From an uncultured Alistipes sp. (lineage in GTDB: Bacteria; Bacteroidota; Bacteroidia; Bacteroidales; Rikenellaceae), in contig CAAGGY010000037.1 of the NCBI GenBank assembly GCA_900769525.1, positions 1-13,653 of the forward strand: a stretch of DNA of 13,653 bases. The letters are read 5' to 3'. The translations under genes and the position numbers were made by a program. Positions 1 to 7,562 of this stretch are shown here, piece after piece (positions within the stretch are counted from its first letter, which is position 1; each line of letters begins with the position of its first letter). Under the pieces are notes generated by a model. The model worked only from the letters and a program-made list of their open reading frames with translations. It had not been told where the DNA came from and did not search any database.

Positions 1-70
1 GTGCTCCCACGCTCAGGCATACATCGCCCTACTGCTCCAGTCCTCTCGGTTGCCTTCGCTCGGAATGACG
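1..70. repeat. 70-base direct repeat, copy 1
   Basis: This stretch is identical over all 70 bases to 300-369. It starts at base 1, so it may continue beyond the window. On the minus strand the repeat begins CGTCATTCCGAGCGAAGG, a type of short noncoding repeat that I recall as common between Bacteroidota genes. It shows no coding signature: an open frame crosses it, but its product resembles nothing I recognise. Confidence 0.9.
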
Positions 71-85
71 TGTTGATATATCGTC

Positions 86-151
86 ATTGCGAAGAATTGC
101 ATCCGACAGCCGAAATGATACTGCTAACGGCCTATGCAATTCTGTGGCAAT
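86..151. repeat. REP-like palindromic hairpin
   Basis: The core is an exact 9-base inverted repeat, gaattgcat at 94-102 and atgcaattc at 134-142. It is extended outward by attgc at 86-90 with gcaat at 147-151. It is extended inward by ccg (103-105) with cgg (128-130) and agc (108-110) with gct (123-125). The terminal loop is about 12 bases. The whole reads as one long imperfect cruciform or stem-loop, sitting between the two 70-base repeats. No T-run follows it on either strand in the way a simple terminator would need. Its function is unknown. Confidence 0.65.
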
Positions 152-213
152 CAACCTTTATTTTTTTAACAGTACTGATACTGTCTCCCTCTCGTTTATC
201 TTTGCCATTAAAC

Positions 214-284
214 AGCGGTAGATTAATCCGCTAAAAGCGGCTTTTCCCCGCTAAAGCTCGGTATAGCCCGCAAGCGGTCTCTAC
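214..284. repeat. Cluster of short inverted repeats
   Basis: The pentamers agcgg (214-218), ccgct (228-232), agcgg (236-240) and ccgct (248-252) alternate, allowing mutually exclusive small hairpins. Just beyond, 261-284 is a near-palindrome in which 9 of 11 positions pair around a two-base loop. These lie inside the same gene-free block as the 70-base repeats. They could help end transcription of the minus-strand operon arriving from the right, but no classic GC stem plus T-run is seen. Confidence 0.5.
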
Positions 285-299
285 CCTCACATAATCGCG

Positions 300-369
300 G
301 TGCTCCCACGCTCAGGCATACATCGCCCTACTGCTCCAGTCCTCTCGGTTGCCTTCGCTCGGAATGACG
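300..369. repeat. 70-base direct repeat, copy 2
   Basis: This is an exact copy of 1-70. It ends 18 bases short of the stop codon of the GIY-YIG gene, which lies on its right on the minus strand. The two copies bracket about 230 bases of hairpin-rich DNA, forming a repeat-hairpin-repeat unit. No gene is supported anywhere in 1-387. Confidence 0.9.
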
Positions 370-387
370 AAGTAGATAGCTAATCGC

Positions 388-675
388 TTACTCATCATAA
401 AACGGCATAAGTTCGTGCCACAATGGGTTATGCCTATTTATCAAATCACACTTTCGTGCCCTGGACCAACTCTTTATCTGCTTTTCACGCTCAATAGCTT
501 CTAACATAGAGGAGTGATACTCCACAAAAACGAGCTTTTTAAGGTTATATCTCCTTGTAAACTCTGCACCGACACCTCCTCGATGCTCACGAATACGCTT
601 ATCTATATCTGAGGTCACTCCGGTATATAACACTGAGTTATAGCTGTTTGTCAATATATATACCACAGGACGCAT
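388..675 (-). CDS. Small GIY-YIG single-domain nuclease-like protein
   Basis: A 95-residue protein that is one GIY-YIG domain. The first half-motif is VYI at residues 5-7 and the second is YTG at 17-19. A basic helix with Arg27 and Arg30 follows, and the likely metal-binding glutamate lies in EREKQIK (Glu62 or Glu64). This matches the short UPF0213-like proteins, whose cellular role is poorly known; nuclease activity is the family expectation, not shown here. The ATG at 675 overlaps the M16 peptidase stop codon by one base (TAATG), so translation is probably coupled. The gene is visibly poorer in GC than its neighbours (about 42% in 421-480) and lies against the 70-base repeats. Both facts suggest it is an acquired tail on a core operon. 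Confidence 0.88.
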   Translation of the reverse strand: MRPVVYILTNSYNSVLYTGVTSDIDKRIREHRGGVGAEFTRRYNLKKLVFVEYHSSMLEAIEREKQIKSWSRARKCDLINRHNPLWHELMPFYDE

Positions 676-1892
676 TACCTATAAATAAGTTGTGATAAGT
701 TTGACAAGCAGTCGTTGGCGACGTTGAGTACCGACTCGGCGTCGATGGCCATGACCTTCTTATAGGCCTGCTCCAAGGTGTCGATATCCTTATACAGAAG
801 GTAGCTCTTGCCTGCACCGAGCATATAGCCCTCGTTGGCCTCCATAGAGATGGCCATCTGCGCAATAAACTGACGCTTGGCAACGGCAAGGCGGCGTGGC
901 GTGATAGCCTCGGTGCGCAGCTTGTGAATCTCCTCGTTGATAAGCTCGACGCACTGCTCCGAGTGGCAGTGGTCCGAAGAGAAGTAGATGGCCACAATGC
1001 CGCAATCGGAGTATGGCGTATAGGACGCCTCCACGTTATACGAAAGGCCGTGGCGCTCACGCAGCTCGATGTTTAGCTTCGAGTTAGCAAAGGGGCCGCC
1101 GAGGATGTTGCACAGCAGAGCCAAGGGCAGACGGCGCTCATCGGAGATGCCATAGCCACGAGCTCCCACAATGCCGTGCGACTGGTGTGTATGGCGCTTG
1201 AGGGCGATATCGAAGGGTTCGTAGGCCGAGGGTACAACACGCTGATACCTGCGCTCAGAAGGCTCGAAACCACCTAAGTAGCGCTCAGCGACACTGCGTG
1301 CCGTAGCCACCGAGAAGTTGCCGATAGAGGAGAAGACCATCTGGTCGGTAGTGTAGGTGCGCTCGACGAAGCGGCGAATCTCGTTGGTCGAGAGGCGAGC
1401 AATGGTAGCCTTCGAGCCGAGGATGTTGTGGCCAAGCTCCGAGCCACGGAATATCAAATCCTCGAAGTCGTCGTAGATACGCTCCGAGGGTGAATCCTTG
1501 TAGGAGTTAATCTCGTCGGCGATGACCTCACGCTCCTTGCGAAGCTCACGTTCGGGGTATGTCGAGCGGAAGATGACGTCGCCAATAAGCTCGACGGCAC
1601 GTGAGAAGTCGTGGCGTAGGACTGTGGCATGAAGCGTGGTATCCTCCTTTGTGGTGTAGGCATTAAGCTCGCCACCGAGGTTCTCCAGACGGCAGTTCAC
1701 CTGGTAGGCCTTGCGGCGCTCGGTACCCTTGAACAGGGCGTGCTCCGTGAGGTGGGCAATGCCATACTCCGACGGTAGCTCATCACGGCTACCAGAGTTC
1801 ACAACAAGGGCGCAGTGCGTAACCGAGCTACGCACCTGGCGGTGGATGCCACGAATACCGTTAGGCAGTATATATGTCTCAAACTCTCTCAT
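675..1892 (-). CDS. M16 family zinc peptidase (pitrilysin/PqqL-like)
   Basis: A 405-residue protease of the size usual for single M16 subunits. The inverted zinc motif HLTEH is at residues 47-51, and the third zinc ligand is probably Glu127 in the following EVIADEI segment. The N-terminal M16 half is followed by the inactive C-terminal half, which carries the RERHGLSYNVEA stretch typical of the family. All catalytic residues are present, so it should be active. No signal peptide is visible, so it probably works in the cytoplasm, likely on peptides. I chose the ATG at 1892, which overlaps the uvrA end by 14 bases. The frame stays open further upstream, but only inside uvrA, and the residues there are unlike the family N-terminus. 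The substrate is unknown. Confidence 0.92.
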   Translation of the reverse strand: MREFETYILPNGIRGIHRQVRSSVTHCALVVNSGSRDELPSEYGIAHLTEHALFKGTERRKAYQVNCRLENLGGELNAYTTKEDTTLHATVLRHDFSRAVELIGDVIFRSTYPERELRKEREVIADEINSYKDSPSERIYDDFEDLIFRGSELGHNILGSKATIARLSTNEIRRFVERTYTTDQMVFSSIGNFSVATARSVAERYLGGFEPSERRYQRVVPSAYEPFDIALKRHTHQSHGIVGARGYGISDERRLPLALLCNILGGPFANSKLNIELRERHGLSYNVEASYTPYSDCGIVAIYFSSDHCHSEQCVELINEEIHKLRTEAITPRRLAVAKRQFIAQMAISMEANEGYMLGAGKSYLLYKDIDTLEQAYKKVMAIDAESVLNVANDCLSNLSQLIYR

Positions 1893-4659
1893 TATGCTTG
1901 CGTAAAAACTCTCCAGTGTGGCTCTCGGCGCACTCCATAACACTCTCGGGAGTACCTGCAACGACAACACGACCACCCTCAGCACCAGCCTCAGGGCCGA
2001 GGTCGATAATCCAGTCGGCACACTTGATAATATCCATATTATGCTCCACGACAACAACCGTATGGCCACGCTCGATGAGTGCATCAAAGGCCGAGAGCAG
2101 ACGACCTATATCGTGGAAGTGAAGGCCCGTAGTAGGCTCGTCGAAGATAAAGATTATGCGCTCGGTGGTACGCTCCTTTGTAAGGAACGAGGCAAGCTTG
2201 ACACGCTGCGACTCACCACCCGACAACGTTGATGATGACTGTCCGAGCTTGATATATCCAAGGCCCACACGCTGCAGAGGACGTATGCGCTCGACGATGC
2301 GCTTTGCGGTGTTGTTCGCAGAGTCGGCCTCGAAGAACTCAAGGGCCTCGTCGACCGACATCTCGAGGATGTCGAAGATAGACTTACCACGATACTTAAC
2401 CTCGAGAATCTCCTGCTTAAACCTACGACCCTGGCACGCCTCACACTGAAGCTCTATGTCGGCCATAAACTGCATACTCACCTTAATAACACCTTCACCC
2501 TCGCACTCCTCACAACGACCACCAGGCATATTGAACGAGAAGGCAGTGGCGGGTATAGCGTTATGCTTGGCGTATGGCTGGTCGGCAAAGAGGCGTCGAA
2601 TCTCATCATAGGCCTTGATATAGGTCACGGGATTCGAGCGTGTAGACTTACCAATAGGCGACTGCGACACCATCTCAACACCCTGCACCAGACGGCTATC
2701 TACATCCAAGCCATCGTGGTCGCCAGGGATGATTGTAGTCTCCGAAAGACGGCGTTTCAGAGCTGGGAAAAGCACATCATCGGCAAGCGAAGACTTACCA
2801 GAGCCCGAGACACCTGTGATGCACGTGAGCACACCGAGTGGTATCTCGACATCAATATTTTTGAGGTTGTTGTGTCTTACACCACGTAGGCGAATAGTGC
2901 CTGCTGAGGCACGACGGCGCTCAGGGATGGCTATTCGGCGACGGCCACTAAGGTAGTCGGCAGTGAGCGAATCGGCACTCACAATGCCCTCCATAGGGCC
3001 ATTATAGACCACCCTACCACCACAGACACCAGCCTCTGGGCCCATGTCGACAATCCAGTCTGAGGCACGCATAACCTCCTCCTCGTGCTCGACGACAATA
3101 ACCGTGTTATCGAGGTCACGCAGCTGCTTGAGAACGCCAATAAGGCGGTGGGTATCACGTGGATGAAGGCCAATGCTTGGCTCATCAAGGATATACATTG
3201 AGCCTACGAGGTTGCTACCCAACGACGTAGATAGGTTGATGCGCTGCGACTCGCCACCCGACAACGTGGCCGAGAGGCGGTCGAGGGTAAGATAGTGCAA
3301 GCCTACCTCCATAAGGTAGCTCAGGCGGCTACGAATCTCTCGCATAAGGCGCTCTGAGGTTACGCTATCGTGCTCGTCGAGTTCGAGCGTATCGAAGAAC
3401 GCAACAAGCTCGCCGATGGTCATTGTCACAAGCTCGGCGATGCTCTTGCCACCGATGCGCACATACAAGGCCTCAGGGCGTAGTCGTGTGCCGAGGCAGT
3501 CGGGGCAGAGGGTCTTGCCCATATATCTCGATTTGAGCGCTCTATATTGCACCTTATGGCGCTGAGTGTCGACATACGCAAAGAAGTCGTCGATGCCATA
3601 GAAATGGTCGCAGCCGTGCCACAAGAGGTCACGCTCAGTGGCTGTGAGCGCATGATATGGTGTGTGTATCGGGAAGTTGCACTTCGAGGCATTGAGCACT
3701 AATTCCTGCTTCCAGCGACTCATAGAGGCACCATTCCAGCAGGCAACAGCACCCTCATAGACGCTCTTCGACCTGTCGGGGATGACGAGGTTTTCGTCGA
3801 TACCCATAACCTTGCCATAGCCCTCGCACGTGGGGCAGGCACCGATAGGGTTGTTAAACGAGAAGAGGTGCTCGGTAGGACGCTCGAACAGCACGCCATC
3901 CTCGTCGAAGTGCGTAGAGAAGCTCTCAAGTTTGCTACTCTGCACGAACATCGTACCTGAGCCATAGCCCATAGCACGTGCCACAGAGTCGCTAAGGCGT
4001 GAGACGACATCGGCCTCGTGCGATACACGGATACGGTCGACAACGACCATGACATCGTCGATGTTGGTGGCCTGGTCGATTTGAGGCATGAACTCATCGA
4101 CAAGCATCGTCTCACCACGATAGATGACACGGTTGACGCCATCCTCCAACAGCGTCAGCATACGCTCAACGATACTCTCCGACTGCTTGAGGAGCATGGG
4201 GGCGGCGATGATAACACGCTCACCATCGGGCATAGCGAGGATATGGTCGACAACATCGTCGACCTCGTAGCAGCGAATCTCCTGCCCCGTCTTTGGCGAG
4301 AAGGTGTGGCCAATGCGGGCAAAGAGGAGCTTTAGGTAGTCGTATATCTCTGTTGTGGTGCCCACCGTTGAGCGGGGGTTGCGTGAGATGACCTTCTGCT
4401 CGATGGCGATAGCGGGGGCGATACCCTCGATAAGGTCGACATCGGGTTTCTCGACACGTCCAAGGAACTGGCGTGCATACGACGAGAGGCTCTCGACATA
4501 GCGGCGCTGGCCCTCGGCAAAGATAGTGTCGAAGGCGAGTGTCGACTTTCCAGAGCCTGAGAGTCCCGTGACAACGATAAACTTGCCGTGCGGAATCTCG
4601 ACATCTATGTTTTTAAGGTTGTGCACCCTGGCACCCTTAATGATAATCTTGTTGTCCAT
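1879..4659 (-). CDS. uvrA: UvrABC excinuclease subunit A
   Basis: A 926-residue DNA damage sensor of nucleotide excision repair. UvrA dimers find distorted DNA and load UvrB. It has two ABC ATPase modules. Walker A motifs are GLSGSGKS at residues 32-39 and GVSGSGKSS near 615, and the LSGGESQR signatures are near 466 and 811. Two zinc modules are intact: CPTC near 274 paired with CPDC near 385, and CEEC near 714 paired with CEAC near 737. The length is normal for the family. The ATG at 4659 lies 20 bases after the stop of the YigZ-family gene, with no obvious Shine-Dalgarno, as is common in Bacteroidota. It sits within the dapB-led run, and no SOS-type operator is evident in the 20-base gap. 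Confidence 0.98.
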   Translation of the reverse strand: MDNKIIIKGARVHNLKNIDVEIPHGKFIVVTGLSGSGKSTLAFDTIFAEGQRRYVESLSSYARQFLGRVEKPDVDLIEGIAPAIAIEQKVISRNPRSTVGTTTEIYDYLKLLFARIGHTFSPKTGQEIRCYEVDDVVDHILAMPDGERVIIAAPMLLKQSESIVERMLTLLEDGVNRVIYRGETMLVDEFMPQIDQATNIDDVMVVVDRIRVSHEADVVSRLSDSVARAMGYGSGTMFVQSSKLESFSTHFDEDGVLFERPTEHLFSFNNPIGACPTCEGYGKVMGIDENLVIPDRSKSVYEGAVACWNGASMSRWKQELVLNASKCNFPIHTPYHALTATERDLLWHGCDHFYGIDDFFAYVDTQRHKVQYRALKSRYMGKTLCPDCLGTRLRPEALYVRIGGKSIAELVTMTIGELVAFFDTLELDEHDSVTSERLMREIRSRLSYLMEVGLHYLTLDRLSATLSGGESQRINLSTSLGSNLVGSMYILDEPSIGLHPRDTHRLIGVLKQLRDLDNTVIVVEHEEEVMRASDWIVDMGPEAGVCGGRVVYNGPMEGIVSADSLTADYLSGRRRIAIPERRRASAGTIRLRGVRHNNLKNIDVEIPLGVLTCITGVSGSGKSSLADDVLFPALKRRLSETTIIPGDHDGLDVDSRLVQGVEMVSQSPIGKSTRSNPVTYIKAYDEIRRLFADQPYAKHNAIPATAFSFNMPGGRCEECEGEGVIKVSMQFMADIELQCEACQGRRFKQEILEVKYRGKSIFDILEMSVDEALEFFEADSANNTAKRIVERIRPLQRVGLGYIKLGQSSSTLSGGESQRVKLASFLTKERTTERIIFIFDEPTTGLHFHDIGRLLSAFDALIERGHTVVVVEHNMDIIKCADWIIDLGPEAGAEGGRVVVAGTPESVMECAESHTGEFLRKHNERV

Positions 4660-4679
4660 AGCCTTAAATGGTTCTATGG

Positions 4680-5285
4680 TTAGCTGAGTCGCTCGATTGT
4701 GGCACCCTCGACCTTCTCCAAGCGGCCGATGAGTTGCTCCGACTCCGACTCACGAATAGAGAGAGTCATGGTGCAGAGGTTGTCGAAGAGCTGCTCAACA
4801 ATGCGAGGTTGCATATCCTTGACAATGCGCATAACGTCGTTCATGGCCACATACGAGAACTCGACACGCACCACAACATCGACCGTGCGCTCAACAATCT
4901 CGCACTCGGCCAAGACCTGTGCTGTCGACTCCTTATAGGCTGCGATGAGGCCTGGAACGCCGAGCTTGGTGCCGCCAAAGTAGCGAACAACGACGACAAG
5001 GCAGTTGGTAATCTCCTGAGAAAGGAGCTGACCGAGTATAGGTTTACCTGCCGTAGATGAGGGCTCGCCATCGTCGTTGGCACGGAACTGCTCACCGTGA
5101 GGACCTAAGCGCCAGGCGTAGCAGTGGTGCGTAGCGTCGTACCAGCGCTTGCGCAGAGCGTCGAGATACTCCTTAATCTCCTCCTCCGTCTCTACGGGGT
5201 AGGCGTAGGTATAAAACTTACTGCTGAGCTGTCGGTAGGTGGTCTCAGCGGCACGGGCGATGGTCTTATAGCAGTCGGCAGCCAC
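4680..5285 (-). CDS. yigZ: YigZ/IMPACT family protein
   Basis: A 201-residue protein of the bacterial YigZ (UPF0029) family, related to the N-terminal region of eukaryotic IMPACT. Its signature stretch runs from NDDGEPSSTAGKPIL at residues 70-84 to VVVRYFGGTKLGVPGL at 97-112. The remainder, from about residue 140, fits the smaller C-terminal domain (DUF1949-like). A nucleic-acid or ribosome-linked role has been proposed for the family, but the biochemical function is unsettled. The start is GTG at 5285: no ATG occurs in frame until about residue 148, well past the conserved core. The start lies 6 bases after the lepB stop, consistent with one transcript. Confidence 0.93.
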   Translation of the reverse strand: MAADCYKTIARAAETTYRQLSSKFYTYAYPVETEEEIKEYLDALRKRWYDATHHCYAWRLGPHGEQFRANDDGEPSSTAGKPILGQLLSQEITNCLVVVVRYFGGTKLGVPGLIAAYKESTAQVLAECEIVERTVDVVVRVEFSYVAMNDVMRIVKDMQPRIVEQLFDNLCTMTLSIRESESEQLIGRLEKVEGATIERLS

Positions 5286-5291
5286 GATTGG

Positions 5292-6755
5292 TTACAATAT
5301 TGATTTAAACATACGCTCCCAGCGGATACCTCCCTCGTAGGGGTCGACAGAGAACCATACATACGAGGCCTTACCCACGATGTGGTCCTCGGGAACAAAG
5401 CCCCAGAAGCGTGAATCGAGCGAGCCGTGGCGGTTGTCGCCCATCATAAAGTAGTAGTTCTGAGCGAAGGTGTACTCCTTAGTCTCGACACCGTCGATAA
5501 AGTAGCTATCGCCACGCTTGTCGAGCGTGTGGCCCTCGTAGACCGTAATGGCACGGCCATACATAGCCACGTTATAGTCGTTAAGCTCGATGCTCGCACC
5601 GGCCTCAGGTATCCACACTGGGCCAAAGTTATCGAGAGTCCACCCTGTAGCCACAGTATGAGGGATGAGGCGCTCGCCAGCAAAGCCCTGCGACTTACGC
5701 AGTGTGTAGCGAGTGGTGTCGGCATAGGTTGTAAGCTCCGTATCACGAAGCAAGACGCCCGTAATCAGACGCCCCTTAGCGTTGTCGTAGATATCGTAGT
5801 AGTACTGCTTATTTGGGATGTCGCTCTCGGGCACTGAGCCGTGGTAGACGGTGCCGTTGACAATGCGAAGTGTGTCGCCAGCAACACCCACACAGCGCTT
5901 GATGTAGTTCTCCTTCTTATCCAACGGGCGCACGGCGATGGTGTAGTTGCGCATGATGTTCTCGCGACGCTCACGCTCCGTAGCGCCAAACTCGGAGCTT
6001 AGCAACATCTGGTAGTAGCTCTCGGCGGCACGCTCCATGACTACGGTATCGCCCTCGGGGAAGTTGAAGACAACGACATCGCCACGCTCGACGCTCTGCA
6101 TACCCTTAAGACGGCGGTAGTCACGCTGCCACAGGGTGCTGAACGACGACATCTGGTCGTTGCGAGGCATGGTATTGTGGACAAATGGGAACGAGAGTGG
6201 TGTCATAGGCACACGAGGACCATACGATGGCTTGCTAACAAGGATATAGTCGCCAGCCATGAGCGTAGACTCCATAGAGCCTGTGGGGATGACGAACATC
6301 TGGAACCAGTAGCACTGGATAAGTGTGGCGGCAACCGTGGCGAAGAGTATTGGGTTAACCCAGCCGTAGATCCATTTGTAGACTTTGCTATTAAGCACAA
6401 TCTCCTCGTACATAGCATAGACAAAGACCACAACAAAGGTTACGAAAAATGGGCCCTCCCATTTAAAGAGCAACATCTGAACGATTGCTGCGACGACCGT
6501 GGCGAAGATTGCGGCTGAGAGCGCAGCATAGGTTGTGCGCCACCACTGATAGCGCTCCATAAGGCGATGGTGGAGCTTAGCGATGCGGTGGCCGATGTAG
6601 TAGTCGTAGATGAGTGGAAGGGCGACAATGAGCGACCACGCAGCACCATACCAGATGGCAAAGAGCGTGACGATAATAGCCACCAACGAGGCAATAAGCC
6701 ATGGGTGGGTGATAACACGACCAATGGCTGAGAAAATATCATTTATCTTCTGCAT
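5292..6755 (-). CDS. lepB: Signal peptidase I, long Bacteroidota form
   Basis: A 487-residue inner-membrane serine protease (family S26) that removes Sec and Tat signal peptides at the periplasmic face. The catalytic Ser160 is in PTGSMESTL, the general-base Lys286 is in NYIKRCVGVAGD, and the GDNR box is at 439-442, followed by SLDSRFWGFVP. The N-terminus holds several hydrophobic segments, roughly 18-50, 73-97, 101-118 and 131-157, more than the two of E. coli LepB. The Ser-to-Lys spacing is about 126 residues, against about 55 in E. coli, so a large insertion lies between them; this is a common shape in Bacteroidales. I chose the ATG at 6755, 31 bases after dapB, because upstream residues in frame come from dapB DNA and resemble nothing. 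Confidence 0.96.
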   Translation of the reverse strand: MQKINDIFSAIGRVITHPWLIASLVAIIVTLFAIWYGAAWSLIVALPLIYDYYIGHRIAKLHHRLMERYQWWRTTYAALSAAIFATVVAAIVQMLLFKWEGPFFVTFVVVFVYAMYEEIVLNSKVYKWIYGWVNPILFATVAATLIQCYWFQMFVIPTGSMESTLMAGDYILVSKPSYGPRVPMTPLSFPFVHNTMPRNDQMSSFSTLWQRDYRRLKGMQSVERGDVVVFNFPEGDTVVMERAAESYYQMLLSSEFGATERERRENIMRNYTIAVRPLDKKENYIKRCVGVAGDTLRIVNGTVYHGSVPESDIPNKQYYYDIYDNAKGRLITGVLLRDTELTTYADTTRYTLRKSQGFAGERLIPHTVATGWTLDNFGPVWIPEAGASIELNDYNVAMYGRAITVYEGHTLDKRGDSYFIDGVETKEYTFAQNYYFMMGDNRHGSLDSRFWGFVPEDHIVGKASYVWFSVDPYEGGIRWERMFKSIL

Positions 6756-6786
6756 ACTATCTCTCTTAATGATTCGATTGAGCGCA

Positions 6787-7497
6787 CTACAACAAGTTGT
6801 CCATAGTGTGCACACCCTGCTTGTCGGCGAGATACTCACCAGCAACAACTGCACCAAGGGCCAAAGCACGGCGGTTGATGATGCTGTGCTTGAGCGTGAG
6901 AACGTCGTCAGTAGCTGCATATGTGATGGTGTGGATACCTGGCACCATACCCTCACGGTGCGACTCAATCTCAATCTGCTCGGAGTTGCCCTTGCGGTTG
7001 TTCACCCACGATGTCTTGTGGTCGAGGCCCTCGATGATACCCTCGGCCAAGGTGATGGCAGTGCCACTGGGGGCATCCTTCTTCCACATGTGGTGGGTCT
7101 CCTCGATGCGCACGTTGTACTCCTTGTGAGGATTCATCAGCTCGGCCAAGCGGCGGTTGATGCGAAACATGATGTTGACGCCGATAGAGAAGTTCGAGGC
7201 GTAGAACAACGCGCCACCGCGCTCCACAGCCAAAGCCTCCATAGCCTTAAGCTCCGAGAGCCATCCTGTAGTGCCACACACTACCCTACGGCCCGCCTCA
7301 AGCACCGTGCGAACATTCTTCGCAGCAGTCTCAGGCGTTGTAAACTCGAAGCAGACATCGACACCCTCGAGGTTTGCGACAGTGAGCTCCTCGGCATTAT
7401 TCTCGTCGACAACAAGCACAACGCTATGGCCACGCTCGGCCAAAATACGCTCAATCTCACGGCCCATCTTGCCGTGACCTATAATAGCACAATTCAT
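6787..7497 (-). CDS. dapB: 4-hydroxy-tetrahydrodipicolinate reductase
   Basis: A 236-residue cytoplasmic NAD(P)H-dependent enzyme of the diaminopimelate pathway, which supplies lysine and peptidoglycan cross-links. The nucleotide-binding loop GHGKMGR is at residues 7-13, the CGTTGW motif at 74-79 and SNFSIGVN at 101-108. The substrate site EETHHMWKKDAPSGTA at 132-147 carries the expected catalytic His135 and Lys139. The length matches the short Bacteroidota form. The ATG at 7497 is favoured over an earlier in-frame ATG at 7596, because the promoter lies between them and the extra residues are not family-like. It is the first gene of the run lepB, yigZ, uvrA, M16, GIY-YIG. Confidence 0.97.
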   Translation of the reverse strand: MNCAIIGHGKMGREIERILAERGHSVVLVVDENNAEELTVANLEGVDVCFEFTTPETAAKNVRTVLEAGRRVVCGTTGWLSELKAMEALAVERGGALFYASNFSIGVNIMFRINRRLAELMNPHKEYNVRIEETHHMWKKDAPSGTAITLAEGIIEGLDHKTSWVNNRKGNSEQIEIESHREGMVPGIHTITYAATDDVLTLKHSIINRRALALGAVVAGEYLADKQGVHTMDNLL

Positions 7498-7526
7498 ATA
7501 TGATGTTTTATTTAAATCCAAGTGCG

Positions 7527-7557
7527 CAAAGATAGAAAAAAATATCTTTTTTTGCAA
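7527..7557 (-). promoter_or_regulatory. Bacteroidota-type promoter for the dapB run
   Basis: Read on the minus strand, TTG (7557-7555) is followed after exactly 20 bases by TATCTTTG (7534-7527). This is a full match to the Bacteroidota primary-sigma consensus TAnnTTTG with its upstream TTG. The expected start of transcription is near 7521, giving a leader of only about 25 bases before the dapB ATG. The spacer contains AAAGATA, the inverse of the -7 box TATCTTT, so the promoter is itself an inverted repeat. Confidence 0.8.
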
Positions 7558-7562
7558 CAGCA

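Noticed and set aside
1..234. An open frame through the left repeat block
   Set aside because: It runs through a noncoding direct repeat and a hairpin, and the product has no family resemblance.
228..252. Rho-independent terminator after the GIY-YIG gene
   Set aside because: The ccgct/agcgg stems are short, and on the minus strand no T-run follows them.
1893..2087. Longer N-terminus for the M16 peptidase
   Set aside because: It would be encoded entirely within uvrA, and its residues look like out-of-frame uvrA rather than an M16 start or signal peptide.
6610..7503. A 297-codon open frame on the plus strand
   Set aside because: It lies antisense to dapB and the lepB 5' end, whose products carry full family motifs. 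Its own translation matches nothing I recognise.
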